Part shown: positions 23,854 to 32,931 of the stretch, piece by piece
How the letters are laid out: every line of letters begins with the position of its first letter
How positions within the stretch are numbered: position 1 is the first letter of the stretch
Program-made: the position numbers and the translations under genes
The notes under the pieces: model-generated
What the model saw: only the letters and a program-made list of their open reading frames with translations
The model's database searches: none
Told to the model about the DNA's origin: nothing
DNA from: Zestomonas insulae
GTDB lineage: Bacteria > Pseudomonadota > Gammaproteobacteria > Pseudomonadales > Pseudomonadaceae
NCBI RefSeq assembly: GCF_016901015.1
Contig: NZ_JAFEUP010000002.1
Location: 860,980 to 924,979, forward strand
Length of the DNA stretch: 64,000 nt
Reading direction: 5' to 3'

Positions 23854-25302
23854 GTGACTCAGAAGCCCGACCAATGTCTCGGTGAGTGGATCGATCGTGA
23901 AGCGCTCGCGGAAGCGATGATTCCGCTGATCGGCCAGCTCTACCGCAACAACAGCGTGGTGACCTCGATCTACGGCCGCGGTCTGATCAACCGTTCGGTG
24001 ATCGACATTCTGAAAGCCCACCGCTTCGCCCGTCACCGTCTCGCCGACGAGGGTGACCTCTCGGTGCACGATACCTTCCCGATCCTCAAGACCATGAGCG
24101 AGCTGAAGCTCGGCGCCGCCTCGGTCGACCTGGGCAAGATGGCCAGCAAGTTCAAGACTGACGGCAACGGCCGCAGCCTCGAGCAGTTCGTCAAGGACGA
24201 ACTGGCTGACGTGGTCGGCAAGCAGAACGGTTCCGGCCGCGAAGGCACCGACGTGGTGCTGTACGGTTTCGGCCGCATCGGCCGCCTGCTGGCGCGCATC
24301 CTGATCGAGAAAACCGGTGGTGGCGACGGCCTGCGTCTGCGCGCCATCGTCGTCCGCAAAGGCGCCAGCAACGACCTGGTCAAGCGCGCCAGCCTGCTGC
24401 GCCGCGACTCGGTGCACGGCAAGTTCAATGGCACCATCACCATTGACGAGGAAAACAACACCCTGACGGCCAACGGCAACCTGATCCAGGTGATCTACGC
24501 CAAGGATCCGAAGGAAGTGGACTACACCCAGTACGGCATCAAGAACGCCCTGCTGGTCGACAACACCGGCGTATGGCGCGATGCCGAGGGCCTGGGCCAG
24601 CACCTGGCGTGCCCGGGTGTGAGCCGTGTGGTGTTGACCGCACCGGGCAAAGGCGCGCTGAAGAACATCGTGCACGGCATCAACCACAGCGAAATTACCG
24701 CTGAAGACAAGATCATTTCCGCCGCTTCCTGCACCACCAACGCCATCGTGCCGGTGCTGAAAGCGGTCAATGATCAGTACGGCATCATCAACGGCCACGT
24801 CGAAACCGTTCACTCGTACACCAACGACCAGAACCTGATCGACAACTTCCACAAGGGCAGCCGTCGTGGCCGCAGCGCCGCGTTGAACATGGTGATCACC
24901 GAGACCGGTGCCGCCACTGCCGCCGCCAAGGCGCTGCCGGTGCTGAAGGGCAAGCTGACCGGCAACGCGATTCGCGTGCCGACGCCGAACGTGTCGATGG
25001 CCATCCTCAACCTGAACCTGGAAAAGGCCACCAACCGCGAAGAGATCAACGAGTACCTGCGCCAGATGGCCATGCACTCGGACCTGCAGAAGCAGATCGA
25101 CTTCGTTGCCTCCCAGGAAGTGGTGTCCACCGACTTCGTCGGCTCGCGCCACGCCGGGGTGGTCGACGCCGAAGCAACCATCTGTAACGACAACCGTGTT
25201 GTCCTCTACGTGTGGTACGACAACGAGTTCGGTTATAGCTGCCAGGTGGTGCGCGTGATGGAAGACATGGCTGGGGTCAATCCGCCGGCCTTCCCGCGCT
25301 AA
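23854..25302 (+). CDS. gap: GAPDH-type dehydrogenase with N-terminal extension
   Basis: A 482-aa protein, about 140 residues longer than classical GAPDH. Residues 1 to about 125 (GEWIDREALAEAMIPLIGQL and similar) are a helical extension of unknown role. The NAD-binding start DVVLYGFGRIGRLLARIL and the catalytic motif AASCTTNAIVPVL with Cys293 follow. The N-terminus MTQKPDQCLGEW matches Pseudomonas homologues (PA3001), which supports the GTG at 23854; it has GGAAGG 8 bases upstream. An ATG at 23848 is the alternative. It may serve gluconeogenesis or an NADP-linked reaction, but cofactor use cannot be read from the sequence. A strong terminator follows. Confidence 0.88.
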   Translation: MTQKPDQCLGEWIDREALAEAMIPLIGQLYRNNSVVTSIYGRGLINRSVIDILKAHRFARHRLADEGDLSVHDTFPILKTMSELKLGAASVDLGKMASKFKTDGNGRSLEQFVKDELADVVGKQNGSGREGTDVVLYGFGRIGRLLARILIEKTGGGDGLRLRAIVVRKGASNDLVKRASLLRRDSVHGKFNGTITIDEENNTLTANGNLIQVIYAKDPKEVDYTQYGIKNALLVDNTGVWRDAEGLGQHLACPGVSRVVLTAPGKGALKNIVHGINHSEITAEDKIISAASCTTNAIVPVLKAVNDQYGIINGHVETVHSYTNDQNLIDNFHKGSRRGRSAALNMVITETGAATAAAKALPVLKGKLTGNAIRVPTPNVSMAILNLNLEKATNREEINEYLRQMAMHSDLQKQIDFVASQEVVSTDFVGSRHAGVVDAEATICNDNRVVLYVWYDNEFGYSCQVVRVMEDMAGVNPPAFPR

Positions 25303-25313
25303 TCGCGGTACGA

Positions 25314-25341
25314 CAAAACGGGAGCTTCGGCTCCCGTTTTG
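25314..25341 (+). terminator. Rho-independent terminator after gap
   Basis: CAAAACGGGAGC (25314-25325), loop TTCG, and GCTCCCGTTTTG (25330-25341) form a perfect 12-bp stem with a UUCG tetraloop. The T-run lies inside the 3' arm. Confidence 0.93.
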
Positions 25342-25355
25342 CATTGTGGTGTCAG

Positions 25356-26375
25356 GTGTTGAAGAGAATTCACAGGATAGGGCGCAGCGTCGTGGCGGTG
25401 CTGGCAGGGTTGCTGCTGGCCGGTTGCGGTGCGCGCGTCGAAGAGTTCGGCGGCCCGACCATGGGCAGCCGCTATTCGCTGAAGTACGTCGTCGAGCCTG
25501 GCGGACCGGGGCGCGCGCAGCTGCAACAGGTACTGGAGGCGATCCTTGCCGAGGTGGATGGGCAGATGTCCACCTACCGTGGCGATTCCTGGGTGGCGCG
25601 CTTCAATGCGCTGCCGGCCGGCGCTTGCGCGGCCATGTCGGTGCCGGTGCAGGAGTTGGTGGGCTTTGGCACGCGCCTGTCGGACGACAGCGGTGGGGCG
25701 TTCGACCTGACCGTCGAGCCGCTGATGAACCTCTGGGGCTTTGGCCCGCAGTCGCGCGGCGAGCGGGTACCGGGCACGGTGGAGATCGAACAGGTGCGCC
25801 GGCTGGTCGGCCATCAGCATTTGCGCGTCGATGGTGCACAGCTCTGCAAGGACGCCGCGGTGCAGTTGGACTTCGACAGCATTGCCGCCGGCTACACAGT
25901 CGACCGAGTCGCGGCTCAGCTCGAAGCGCTCGGCCTGCGCAGCTACCTGCTGGACATCACCGGTGAGCTCAAGGTGCGCGGCCGCAAGCCGGACGGTTCG
26001 TCGTGGCGGGTGGCGATCGAGACGCCGCGCGAGGATCGCCTGGAAGCCGAGCGGGTGCTCGAGCTGGATGGCTACGGGGTGTCGACCTCCGGCGACTACC
26101 GCAAGTACTTCACCGCAGACGGGCGGCGCTATTCGCACACCTTCGATCCACGCAGTGGCGCGCCGGTCGAGCACGACCTGGCGTCGGTCACCGTGGTCGA
26201 TGGTTCGGCGTTGCGCGCCGACGGCCTGTCGACCCTGTTGATGGTGCTCGGCGCCCAGCGCGGTCTGGCGTTCGCCGAAGAGCGGGGCATCGCCGCCTTG
26301 TTCATTCGCCGGCAGGCCGAGGGTTTCCAGGCGCAGGCGAGCACAGCCTTTCACGCGTTGCCGACGGCACGCTGA
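25356..26375 (+). CDS. apbE: FAD:protein FMN transferase ApbE (lipoprotein)
   Basis: A 339-aa protein with a lipoprotein signal (hydrophobic stretch ending LLLAGC). It attaches FMN covalently to Thr/Ser of periplasm-facing proteins such as NqrB, NqrC or RnfG. Family motifs are GPTMGSRYSLKY, DSIAAGYTVDRVAAQLEALG, TSGDYRKYF and SHTFDPRSGAPV; the usual ADALST motif is ADGLST. The start is uncertain: the GTG at 25356 gives a normal lipoprotein signal, a TTG at 25359 is possible, and no clear ribosome-binding site is visible. In PAO1 apbE follows the nqrABCDEF operon; here it directly follows the gap terminator. Confidence 0.9.
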   Translation: MLKRIHRIGRSVVAVLAGLLLAGCGARVEEFGGPTMGSRYSLKYVVEPGGPGRAQLQQVLEAILAEVDGQMSTYRGDSWVARFNALPAGACAAMSVPVQELVGFGTRLSDDSGGAFDLTVEPLMNLWGFGPQSRGERVPGTVEIEQVRRLVGHQHLRVDGAQLCKDAAVQLDFDSIAAGYTVDRVAAQLEALGLRSYLLDITGELKVRGRKPDGSSWRVAIETPREDRLEAERVLELDGYGVSTSGDYRKYFTADGRRYSHTFDPRSGAPVEHDLASVTVVDGSALRADGLSTLLMVLGAQRGLAFAEERGIAALFIRRQAEGFQAQASTAFHALPTAR

Positions 26376-26562
26376 GCGAGGCATGTAGTACCGACAAAAT
26401 TCGCCTACCCCACGACCAAGCGCTAATGTGCAGCGCCGAGCGTCACGGCTAAGCTGCACGGCAGTGTTGGTTGGGTGGCGTTACCGATTTTTTGGCCGTA
26501 GCGGGCGCTGCGGCAACGCCAGGGGGCGACAGCGTGCCCTGGCATGTTCTGAAGGAGTAAGC
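26376..26562. promoter_or_regulatory. Leader region of sthA
   Basis: A 187-base gap upstream of sthA. Apart from GAAGGAG just before the start codon I see no convincing promoter, operator or hairpin. Confidence 0.25.
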
Positions 26563-27957
26563 ATGGCAGTCTACAACTACGATGTGGTGGTGCTCGGTTC
26601 GGGCCCAGCTGGCGAAGGCGCGGCGATGAACGCGTCGAAGAGCGGTCTGAAGGTGGCGGTGGTGGACAGCCGCCGCGAGGTCGGAGGCAACTGCACGCAC
26701 CTCGGCACCATCCCGTCCAAGGCGCTGCGTCACTCGGTGCGGCAGATCATGCAGTACAACACCAACCCGCTGTTCCGCCAGATCGGCGAGCCGCGCTGGT
26801 TCTCCTTCCCCGACGTGCTGAAGAGTGCCGAGCGGGTGATCGCCAAGCAGGTCACCTCGCGCACCGGCTACTACGCGCACAACCGCATCGACATGTTCTT
26901 CGGCACCGGCAGCTTCGCCGACGAGCAGACCATCGAAGTGGTCTGCCCGAACGGCGTGGTGGAAAAACTGGTGGCCAAACACATCATCATCGCCACCGGT
27001 TCGCGCCCTTACCGTCCGGCGGACGTCGACTTCAACCACCCGCGGGTCTACGACAGCGACACCATCCTCAGCCTGACGCACACCCCGCGTCGGCTGATCA
27101 TCTACGGCGCCGGGGTGATCGGCAGTGAATACGCGTCGATCTTCAGCGGTCTTGGCGTGCTGGTCGATCTGATCGACAACCGCGACCAGCTGCTCAGCTT
27201 CCTCGACGACGAGATTTCCGACGCACTCAGCTATCACCTGCGCAACCAGAACGTGCTGATTCGTCACAACGAGGAGTACGAGCGCATCGAGGGCATCGAC
27301 AACGGGGTGATCCTGCACCTCAAGTCGGGCAAGAAGATCAAGGCCGACGCGCTGCTCTGGTGCAACGGGCGCACCGGTAATACCGACAAGCTCGGCCTGG
27401 AAAACATCGGCATCAAGGTCAACAGCCGCGGGCAGATCGAGACCGATCACAACTACCGCACCTCGGTGTCGAACATCTACGCCGCCGGCGACGTGATCGG
27501 CTGGCCGAGCCTGGCCAGCGCCGCCTACGACCAGGGCCGCTCGGCGTCCGGCAACATCGCCGAGAACGACAGCTGGCGCTTCGTCGACGACGTGCCGACC
27601 GGCATCTACACCATTCCGGAGATCAGCTCGATCGGCAAGAACGAGAAGGAGCTGACCCAGGCGAAGATCCCCTACGAAGTGGGCAAGGCGTTCTTCAAGG
27701 GCATGGCGCGGGCGCAGATATCCAACGAACCGGTGGGCATGTTGAAGATCCTGTTCCACCGCGAGACCCTGGAAATCCTCGGCGTGCACTGCTTCGGCTA
27801 CCAGGCGTCGGAGATCGTCCACATCGGCCAGGCGATCATGAACCAGAAGGGCGAAGCGAATTCGCTGAAGTACTTTGTCAGCACCACCTTCAACTACCCG
27901 ACCATGGCCGAAGCCTATCGGGTGGCGGCGTTCGACGGTCTCAACCGGCTTTTTTGA
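26563..27957 (+). CDS. sthA: Soluble pyridine nucleotide transhydrogenase
   Basis: A 464-aa flavoprotein of the disulfide-reductase fold that transfers hydride between NADPH and NAD. The FAD site is [17 protein letters not shown]; the NAD(P) site is [20 protein letters not shown]. Where lipoamide dehydrogenases carry a redox Cys pair, it has [13 protein letters not shown] with only one Cys, as is typical of SthA. The interface domain ends with [16 protein letters not shown]. The start ATG has GAAGGAG at 7 bases. It helps rebalance NADPH made by oxidative carbon metabolism. Confidence 0.96.
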   Translation: MAVYNYDVVVLGSGPAGEGAAMNASKSGLKVAVVDSRREVGGNCTHLGTIPSKALRHSVRQIMQYNTNPLFRQIGEPRWFSFPDVLKSAERVIAKQVTSRTGYYAHNRIDMFFGTGSFADEQTIEVVCPNGVVEKLVAKHIIIATGSRPYRPADVDFNHPRVYDSDTILSLTHTPRRLIIYGAGVIGSEYASIFSGLGVLVDLIDNRDQLLSFLDDEISDALSYHLRNQNVLIRHNEEYERIEGIDNGVILHLKSGKKIKADALLWCNGRTGNTDKLGLENIGIKVNSRGQIETDHNYRTSVSNIYAAGDVIGWPSLASAAYDQGRSASGNIAENDSWRFVDDVPTGIYTIPEISSIGKNEKELTQAKIPYEVGKAFFKGMARAQISNEPVGMLKILFHRETLEILGVHCFGYQASEIVHIGQAIMNQKGEANSLKYFVSTTFNYPTMAEAYRVAAFDGLNRLF

Positions 27958-27961
27958 GCGG

Positions 27962-27990
27962 CTCCGACCGGTGGCCTGAGCCGGTCGGAG
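27962..27990 (+). terminator. Terminator stem-loop after sthA
   Basis: CTCCGACCGG (27962-27971) and CCGGTCGGAG (27981-27990) form a perfect 10-bp stem, 5 bases after the sthA stop. Only a weak T-rich tail follows. It lies between convergent sthA and glpQ and may serve both. Confidence 0.6.
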
Positions 27991-27999
27991 GGGATTTCT

Positions 28000-28722
28000 T
28001 CAGCGATTCCCGAGCGTGGCGATGGCCAAACCGGGAAAGTCTGTAATCAGGCTGTCCGCGCCGAAATCGGCGAGCCGGCGCATCAGCGCCGGTTCGTTGA
28101 CCGTCCACACCGAGACATGCAGCCCCTGCTTCTGCGCCTTCACCAGGCGCTCCGGGGTGCACAGCGTCCAGTTCAGCGCCAGCAGGCTGCAGTCGTAGCT
28201 CTGCGCAACTTTCAATGGGTCGAGCCAGGCGTATTCCGCGACCAGGCCGCGGGCCAATTGCGGGGTCAGGTGATTGAGCGCGCGCAGCACTTCCCGTGAG
28301 CTGGAGGTGACGGTGACCTTGTCGATCACCCCGTACTCGTTGGCCAGGTCCTGAATCGCCAGCACGGTACGCGCAGCGCGGTCGCGCGAGGCGCTCTTGA
28401 CCTCCAGTTGCCAGTGCTCGAACGGGCATTTCTCGAACAGCTCGGCCAGCCGCGGGATGCGGCAGGGCTGTGGCCAGCCCGGCCCGCCCTGGCGGGCGTC
28501 GTACTGGATCAGTTCCGCCGCGTCATGCTCGGTGACCTTGCCGCGCTGCCCGGTGGTGCGCTTCAGGGTCGGGTCATGCAGCACCATCAGCTCGCCGTCG
28601 CGAGACAGGTGCAGGTCCAGTTCGCAGCGGCGGACGCCGCGCTCCAGGCACTTCTGGAAGCTGACCAGGGTGTTTTCCGGGGCTTCGCCCTTGGCGCCGC
28701 GATGGCCGTAGATCTGCGTCAC
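28000..28722 (-). CDS. Glycerophosphodiester phosphodiesterase (GDPD family)
   Basis: A 240-aa cytoplasmic protein of the GDPD TIM-barrel family. It hydrolyses glycerophosphodiesters to glycerol 3-phosphate and an alcohol. The catalytic residues are in IYGHRGAKGEAPENT (His, Arg, Glu) and in ELDLHLSRDGELMVLHD (Glu, Asp, His). There is no signal peptide, which points to the cytoplasmic UgpQ type rather than periplasmic GlpQ. It overlaps the preceding gene by 4 bases (ATGA) and is the last gene of a three-gene operon. Confidence 0.9.
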   Translation of the reverse strand: MTQIYGHRGAKGEAPENTLVSFQKCLERGVRRCELDLHLSRDGELMVLHDPTLKRTTGQRGKVTEHDAAELIQYDARQGGPGWPQPCRIPRLAELFEKCPFEHWQLEVKSASRDRAARTVLAIQDLANEYGVIDKVTVTSSSREVLRALNHLTPQLARGLVAEYAWLDPLKVAQSYDCSLLALNWTLCTPERLVKAQKQGLHVSVWTVNEPALMRRLADFGADSLITDFPGLAIATLGNR

Positions 28723-29045
28723 GGAGATTCCTCATGTTGCGGCGCGCTGGCCGGCGGTTGAATGGGGTTGCGTGGCTGATGATGCAGGACACTGTCCACC
28801 ACCACACCACTTTCGAAATAGACGCTGAATTCGCGGTAGTCCCAGCGGGTGATCGGCGGCTTGCCGACGGCGGGATGTTCCTTGTCGGCGAGGCCGAAGC
28901 GATCCAGTACGGCGCGCTGGGTCTGGCCGCGCACCGGCAGTGGCTGGTGGGTGTCGCCTTGCTGGCCGACGGGGATGGTGAGCACCTCCGCCGGGGTACT
29001 CAGCGGGGTGAGGAGCGCGAGGAGCAGCAGGGCGCGCGGCAGCAT
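28719..29045 (-). CDS. Small exported protein, function unknown
   Basis: A 108-aa protein with a signal peptide (MLPRALLLLALLTPLSTPA). The short mature domain has PVGQQGDTHQPLPVRGQTQ, then VLDRFGLADKEHPAVGKPPI and a beta segment ITRWDYREFSVYFESGVVVDSV. The mature part resembles small periplasmic proteins found next to GDPD genes in Pseudomonas. The start ATG at 29045 has GGAGA 7 bases before it. The gene overlaps the phosphodiesterase by 4 bases, so translation is probably coupled. I cannot assign a biochemical function. Confidence 0.75.
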   Translation of the reverse strand: MLPRALLLLALLTPLSTPAEVLTIPVGQQGDTHQPLPVRGQTQRAVLDRFGLADKEHPAVGKPPITRWDYREFSVYFESGVVVDSVLHHQPRNPIQPPASAPQHEESP

Positions 29046-29058
29046 GGCCGGTCTCCGT

Positions 29059-29631
29059 TCAGGGTTGCTGGCGGGCCTGACGGCGCTGCAGCGCTTGCTT
29101 CTGCAGGATGTGGCGGGCCAGCAGCTGGCGTTGCGCGTCGCTCAGGGCTTCGAATGCGGTGCCGATGTTATAGCCGCCGTCGTCCAGCGCTTGGCAATGG
29201 ATCACAACCGCGCGCAACAGCAGGCCGAGGGCTTGCGGCATTAGCACCATCTTCAGCGCCAGGTGGCTGCCGACCGCGATCGCCTGGGGGTGGTCGAAGC
29301 TGAGCCCGCCTTCGGACATGGTCACCGGACGTGGGCTGCCGACTTCGCGGAGCAGGCTCTGCGCCAGCGCCTGGCCGAGCAGGTCGGTGCGCTTGTTGAG
29401 GACTTTCAGGTAGCTGGCCAGGGTGCGGTCGCGTTCGCTGATGTGGCGCAGCAGGTGCTGCGACTCGTAGTCGAGCACGTGCAGTTCGCTGAGCAGGTTG
29501 AACAGCGGTGAGCCGTCATGAAGCTCGTCGCTGGCGGTCGCTTCGGCACCGCTCAGCTGGGTGAATTCCAGTGCGATCGTGTCGTCGATCCGGTAGTATT
29601 CGCGGCGATCATCTTCGTCTTGTGTCGTCAT
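29059..29631 (-). CDS. PilZ-domain protein
   Basis: A 190-aa cytoplasmic protein. The N-terminus DRREYYRIDDTI carries the RxxxR motif, and TMSEGGLSF is the (D/N)xSxxG part of the c-di-GMP binding PilZ signature, here with Ser in place of the Asp/Asn. Between them is a long helical insert (about 40-100), so the second motif comes late. The C-terminal tail is basic (QALQRRQARQQ). It is the first gene of an operon with the small exported protein (13 bases downstream) and the phosphodiesterase. c-di-GMP binding is likely but the altered first residue makes it uncertain. Confidence 0.82.
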   Translation of the reverse strand: MTTQDEDDRREYYRIDDTIALEFTQLSGAEATASDELHDGSPLFNLLSELHVLDYESQHLLRHISERDRTLASYLKVLNKRTDLLGQALAQSLLREVGSPRPVTMSEGGLSFDHPQAIAVGSHLALKMVLMPQALGLLLRAVVIHCQALDDGGYNIGTAFEALSDAQRQLLARHILQKQALQRRQARQQP

Positions 29632-29729
29632 GGCGAACCCATGGCAGCAGTGGTGGTCTGAGTGTAAGGCTGCTCGCCAAGCCCCGCCACAAGGACGTTT
29701 CTTCTTTCGCCGGCGAATCGAATCCCTCT

Positions 29730-30980
29730 ATGTTCAGACCGCTGTCCATCTTCATTGGTGCACGCTACACGCGCGCCAAGCGCCGCAATCACTTCGTCTC
29801 CTTCATCTCCCTGACTTCGATGGTCGGCCTCGCCCTGGGCGTGCTGGTGATGATCGTGGTGCTGTCGGTGATGAACGGCTTCGACTACGAGATGCGCACC
29901 CGCGTGCTCGGCATGGTGCCGCACGCCACCATCGAATCGCCGACGCCGATCGACGACTGGCGCAGCCTCGCCGCCAAGGTGAGCAAGCAGCCGCAGGTGG
30001 TGGCGGTGGCGCCGTTCACCCAGATGCAGGGCCTGCTGACCAACCAGGGCCAGGTGCAGAAAATCCTCATCAACGCCATCGATCCGGCCGAAGAGCGCAA
30101 GGTCTCGATCATCGACGGCTTCTTCCGTGAGGGCGGCCTGGACGCCCTGCAGGCCGGCGGCTTCGGTATCGTCATCGGCGACAAGGCGGCCAGCAAGCTC
30201 GGCGTCGGAATCGGCGACAAGGTCACCTTCGTCGCCCCGGAAGTCGCGGTGACCCCGGCCGGCATCTTCCCGCGCCTCAAGCGTTTCACCGTGGTCGGCA
30301 TCTTCCATGTCGGCGCCGGCGAGATCGACGGCTACGTGGCGATGGCCAACCTGCAGGACGTCGCCCGCCTGCATCGCTGGAAGCCCGAGCAGGTGCAGGG
30401 CCTGCGCCTCAAGTTCGACAACCTGTTCCAGGCGCCGCGCATCTCCTGGGAGCTGGCCCAGCGGCTGGGCAGCAATGATTACTACGCGCGCGACTGGACC
30501 CGTTCGCACGGCAACCTGTACCAGGCCATCGGCATGGAAAAGACCATGATCGGCCTGTTGCTGCTGCTGATCGTCGCGGTCGCTGCGTTCAACATCATTT
30601 CCACGCTGGTCATGGTGGTCACCGACAAGAAGGGTGACATCGCCATCCTGCGCACCCTCGGCGCCACGCCGGCGCAGATCATGCGCATCTTCATGGTCCA
30701 GGGCACGGTGATCGGTGTGATCGGCACGCTGCTTGGCGCGCTGGCGGGGATCGTCGCCGCGCTCAACATCAGCAGCTGGATCGCCGCGCTGGAGCGCCTG
30801 CTGGGCATCAAGTTCCTCAATGCCGACGTGTACTTCATCGACTACCTGCCGTCGCAACTGCGCAGCGAAGACGTCGTGCTGGTCTGCGCCGCGGCCCTGA
30901 TCCTGAGTTTCTTCGCCACTCTCTATCCTGCCTGGCGTGCCGCGCGCACCCAGCCTGCGGAGGCGTTACGTTATGAGTAA
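29730..30980 (+). CDS. lolC: Lipoprotein-releasing ABC transporter permease (LolC/LolE type)
   Basis: A 416-aa inner-membrane protein of the MacB-type fold. It has one N-terminal membrane segment ([20 protein letters not shown]), a large periplasmic domain (about 50-260) and three C-terminal segments, including [18 protein letters not shown]. With LolD and a second LolC/E it extracts lipoproteins and passes them to LolA. It begins the lolC-lolD-lolE operon; the last 8 bases overlap lolD. LolC and LolE cannot be told apart securely, since the gene at 31658 is a close paralogue. The upstream ORF extension to 29571 is not supported. Confidence 0.93.
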   Translation: MFRPLSIFIGARYTRAKRRNHFVSFISLTSMVGLALGVLVMIVVLSVMNGFDYEMRTRVLGMVPHATIESPTPIDDWRSLAAKVSKQPQVVAVAPFTQMQGLLTNQGQVQKILINAIDPAEERKVSIIDGFFREGGLDALQAGGFGIVIGDKAASKLGVGIGDKVTFVAPEVAVTPAGIFPRLKRFTVVGIFHVGAGEIDGYVAMANLQDVARLHRWKPEQVQGLRLKFDNLFQAPRISWELAQRLGSNDYYARDWTRSHGNLYQAIGMEKTMIGLLLLLIVAVAAFNIISTLVMVVTDKKGDIAILRTLGATPAQIMRIFMVQGTVIGVIGTLLGALAGIVAALNISSWIAALERLLGIKFLNADVYFIDYLPSQLRSEDVVLVCAAALILSFFATLYPAWRAARTQPAEALRYE

Positions 30981-31656
30981 GCAAGTCGTCCTGAGCTGCC
31001 GCAACCTGGGCAAGAGCTACGACGAGGGTCCGCAGTCGGTGGTGGTGCTGGACGGTCTCGACCTGGAGCTGTGCGCCGGTGAGCGCGTGGCCATCGTCGG
31101 CAGCTCCGGTTCCGGCAAGAGCACCTTGCTCAACATGCTCGGCGGCCTCGACACGCCGAGCCAGGGCAGCGTCTGGCTGGCCGGCGAACAGCTGTCGGCG
31201 CTCAGCGAGAAGGCCCGCGGCCTGCTGCGCAACCGCCAGCTCGGCTTCGTCTATCAGTTCCATCACCTGTTGCCAGAATTCACCGCGCTGGAGAACGTGT
31301 GCATGCCGCTGCTGATCGGCAAGACGCCGATCCCCGAGGCGCGAGAGCGTGCCGCGGTGCTGCTGCAGCGGGTCGGCCTCGGTCATCGCCTGGAGCACAA
31401 GCCGGCCGAGCTGTCGGGTGGCGAACGCCAGCGCGTGGCGATCGCCCGCGCGCTGGTCAACCGCCCCGGCCTGGTACTGCTCGACGAGCCGACCGGCAAC
31501 CTCGATCACCACACCGCCCTGGGCATCCAGGAGCTGATGCGCGAGCTGAGCAGCTCGTCGGACACCGCGTTCCTGGTGGTGACCCACTCCCCCGAGCTGG
31601 CTGGGCAGATGGATCGCATCCTGCGCCTGGAAGACGGCAAGCTGGTGGCGGCCTGA
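30973..31656 (+). CDS. lolD: Lipoprotein-releasing ABC transporter ATPase LolD
   Basis: A 227-aa ABC ATPase. Walker [10 protein letters not shown] (about 43-51), signature [15 protein letters not shown] and Walker [13 protein letters not shown] are complete. It powers lipoprotein release by the LolC/LolE permeases. Its ATG overlaps the end of lolC by 8 bases (ATGAGTAA), so translation is coupled. The next gene begins one base after its stop. Confidence 0.97.
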   Translation: MSKQVVLSCRNLGKSYDEGPQSVVVLDGLDLELCAGERVAIVGSSGSGKSTLLNMLGGLDTPSQGSVWLAGEQLSALSEKARGLLRNRQLGFVYQFHHLLPEFTALENVCMPLLIGKTPIPEARERAAVLLQRVGLGHRLEHKPAELSGGERQRVAIARALVNRPGLVLLDEPTGNLDHHTALGIQELMRELSSSSDTAFLVVTHSPELAGQMDRILRLEDGKLVAA

Positions 31657-31657
31657 T

Positions 31658-32902
31658 ATGTTCCGTCCCCTCTCGCTGTTCATCGGCAGCCGCTACACGC
31701 GGGCCAAGCGGCGCAATCACTTCATTTCCTTCATCTCGCTGACCTCGATGATCGGCCTGGCGCTCGGCGTGCTGGCGATGATCGTGGTGCTGTCGGTGAT
31801 GAACGGCTTCCAGAAGGAAATGAGCTCGCGCATCCTCGGCATGGTGCCGCATGCGACCGTCAGCAATAGCCAGGCGCTGGACGACTGGCAGGCGGTGGCC
31901 ACCGCCGCGCAGCGCCATGCGCAGGTGTTGGCGGCGGTGCCGTTCGCCGAACTGGACGGCATGCTCTCTTATAAAGGGGCGATGCAGTCGATTCAGGTCA
32001 ACGGCGTCGATCCGCAGGAAGAGACCAAGGTCTCGATCATCGGCCAGCACATCGTTCAGGGCCGCCTGGAGGACCTCAAGCCGGGCGAGTTCGGGGTGGT
32101 ACTCGGCGAGATCACCGCGCGGCGCTTCCGCCTCAACGTCGGCGACAAGCTGACCCTGATCATTCCCGAGGTCAGCAGCGCGCCGGGCGGTATCACTCCG
32201 CGCATGCAGCGCCTGACCGTGGTCGGCGTGTTCAAGGTGGGTGCCGAACTGGATGGCAGCCTGGCGCTGATCCACGTCGCCGACGCGGCGAGCATCCAGC
32301 GTCTGCCGGACGGTCGCGTGCAAAGCGTGCGCCTGGCGCTCAAGGACCTGTACCAGGCGCCGCAGGTGTCGACCGCGATCGCCGCAGAGCTGGGGCAGGG
32401 CTACCAGGCCAGTGACTGGACGCACACCCAGGGCAGCCTGTTCAGTGCGATGAAGATGGAAAAGACCATGATCGGCCTGCTGTTGCTGCTGATCGTCGCG
32501 GTGGCGGCGTTCAACATCATCGCCACGCTGATCATGGTGGTTGCCGACAAGGGCGCGGACATCGCCATCCTGCGCACCCTCGGCGCCACGCCGGGGCAGA
32601 TCATGGCGACCTTCGTGGTGCAGGGCTCGATCATCGGGGTGATTGGCACCAGCCTCGGCGCGGTGTTCGGCGTGCTGGCGGCGCTCAACGTCAGCAGCCT
32701 GGTCGGCTGGCTGGAGCGGGTCAGCGGGCAGCATATCTTCAGCTCGGACGTGTACTTCATCAGCAACCTGCCTTCCGACCTGCAGGGCTCGGATGTGCTG
32801 ATGATCTGTTGCGCGGCGCTGAGCCTGAGCTTCCTCGCCACCTTGTATCCGTCCTGGCGGGCCGCGCAAATCCAGCCGGCGGAAGCCTTGCGCTATGAGT
32901 AA
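31658..32902 (+). CDS. lolE: Lipoprotein-releasing ABC transporter permease (LolE/LolC type)
   Basis: A 414-aa paralogue of the gene at 29730. The N-terminus [20 protein letters not shown] and the segment [18 protein letters not shown] are almost the same in both, whereas the periplasmic domain has diverged. It completes the LolCDE complex. Both permease genes end with the same last codons (ALRYE, then stop) and the 8-base string ATGAGTAA, which in the first copy is also the lolD start. A terminator follows at once. Confidence 0.93.
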   Translation: MFRPLSLFIGSRYTRAKRRNHFISFISLTSMIGLALGVLAMIVVLSVMNGFQKEMSSRILGMVPHATVSNSQALDDWQAVATAAQRHAQVLAAVPFAELDGMLSYKGAMQSIQVNGVDPQEETKVSIIGQHIVQGRLEDLKPGEFGVVLGEITARRFRLNVGDKLTLIIPEVSSAPGGITPRMQRLTVVGVFKVGAELDGSLALIHVADAASIQRLPDGRVQSVRLALKDLYQAPQVSTAIAAELGQGYQASDWTHTQGSLFSAMKMEKTMIGLLLLLIVAVAAFNIIATLIMVVADKGADIAILRTLGATPGQIMATFVVQGSIIGVIGTSLGAVFGVLAALNVSSLVGWLERVSGQHIFSSDVYFISNLPSDLQGSDVLMICCAALSLSFLATLYPSWRAAQIQPAEALRYE

Positions 32903-32907
32903 ACGAA

Positions 32908-32930
32908 AACGCCGCTAATCAGCGGCGTTT
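32908..32930. terminator. Rho-independent terminator, bidirectional
   Basis: AACGCCGCT (32908-32916) and AGCGGCGTT (32921-32929) form a 9-bp stem with a 4-base loop, flanked by A and T runs. It separates the convergent lolE and DUF2062 genes. Confidence 0.88.
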
Positions 32931-32931
32931 C

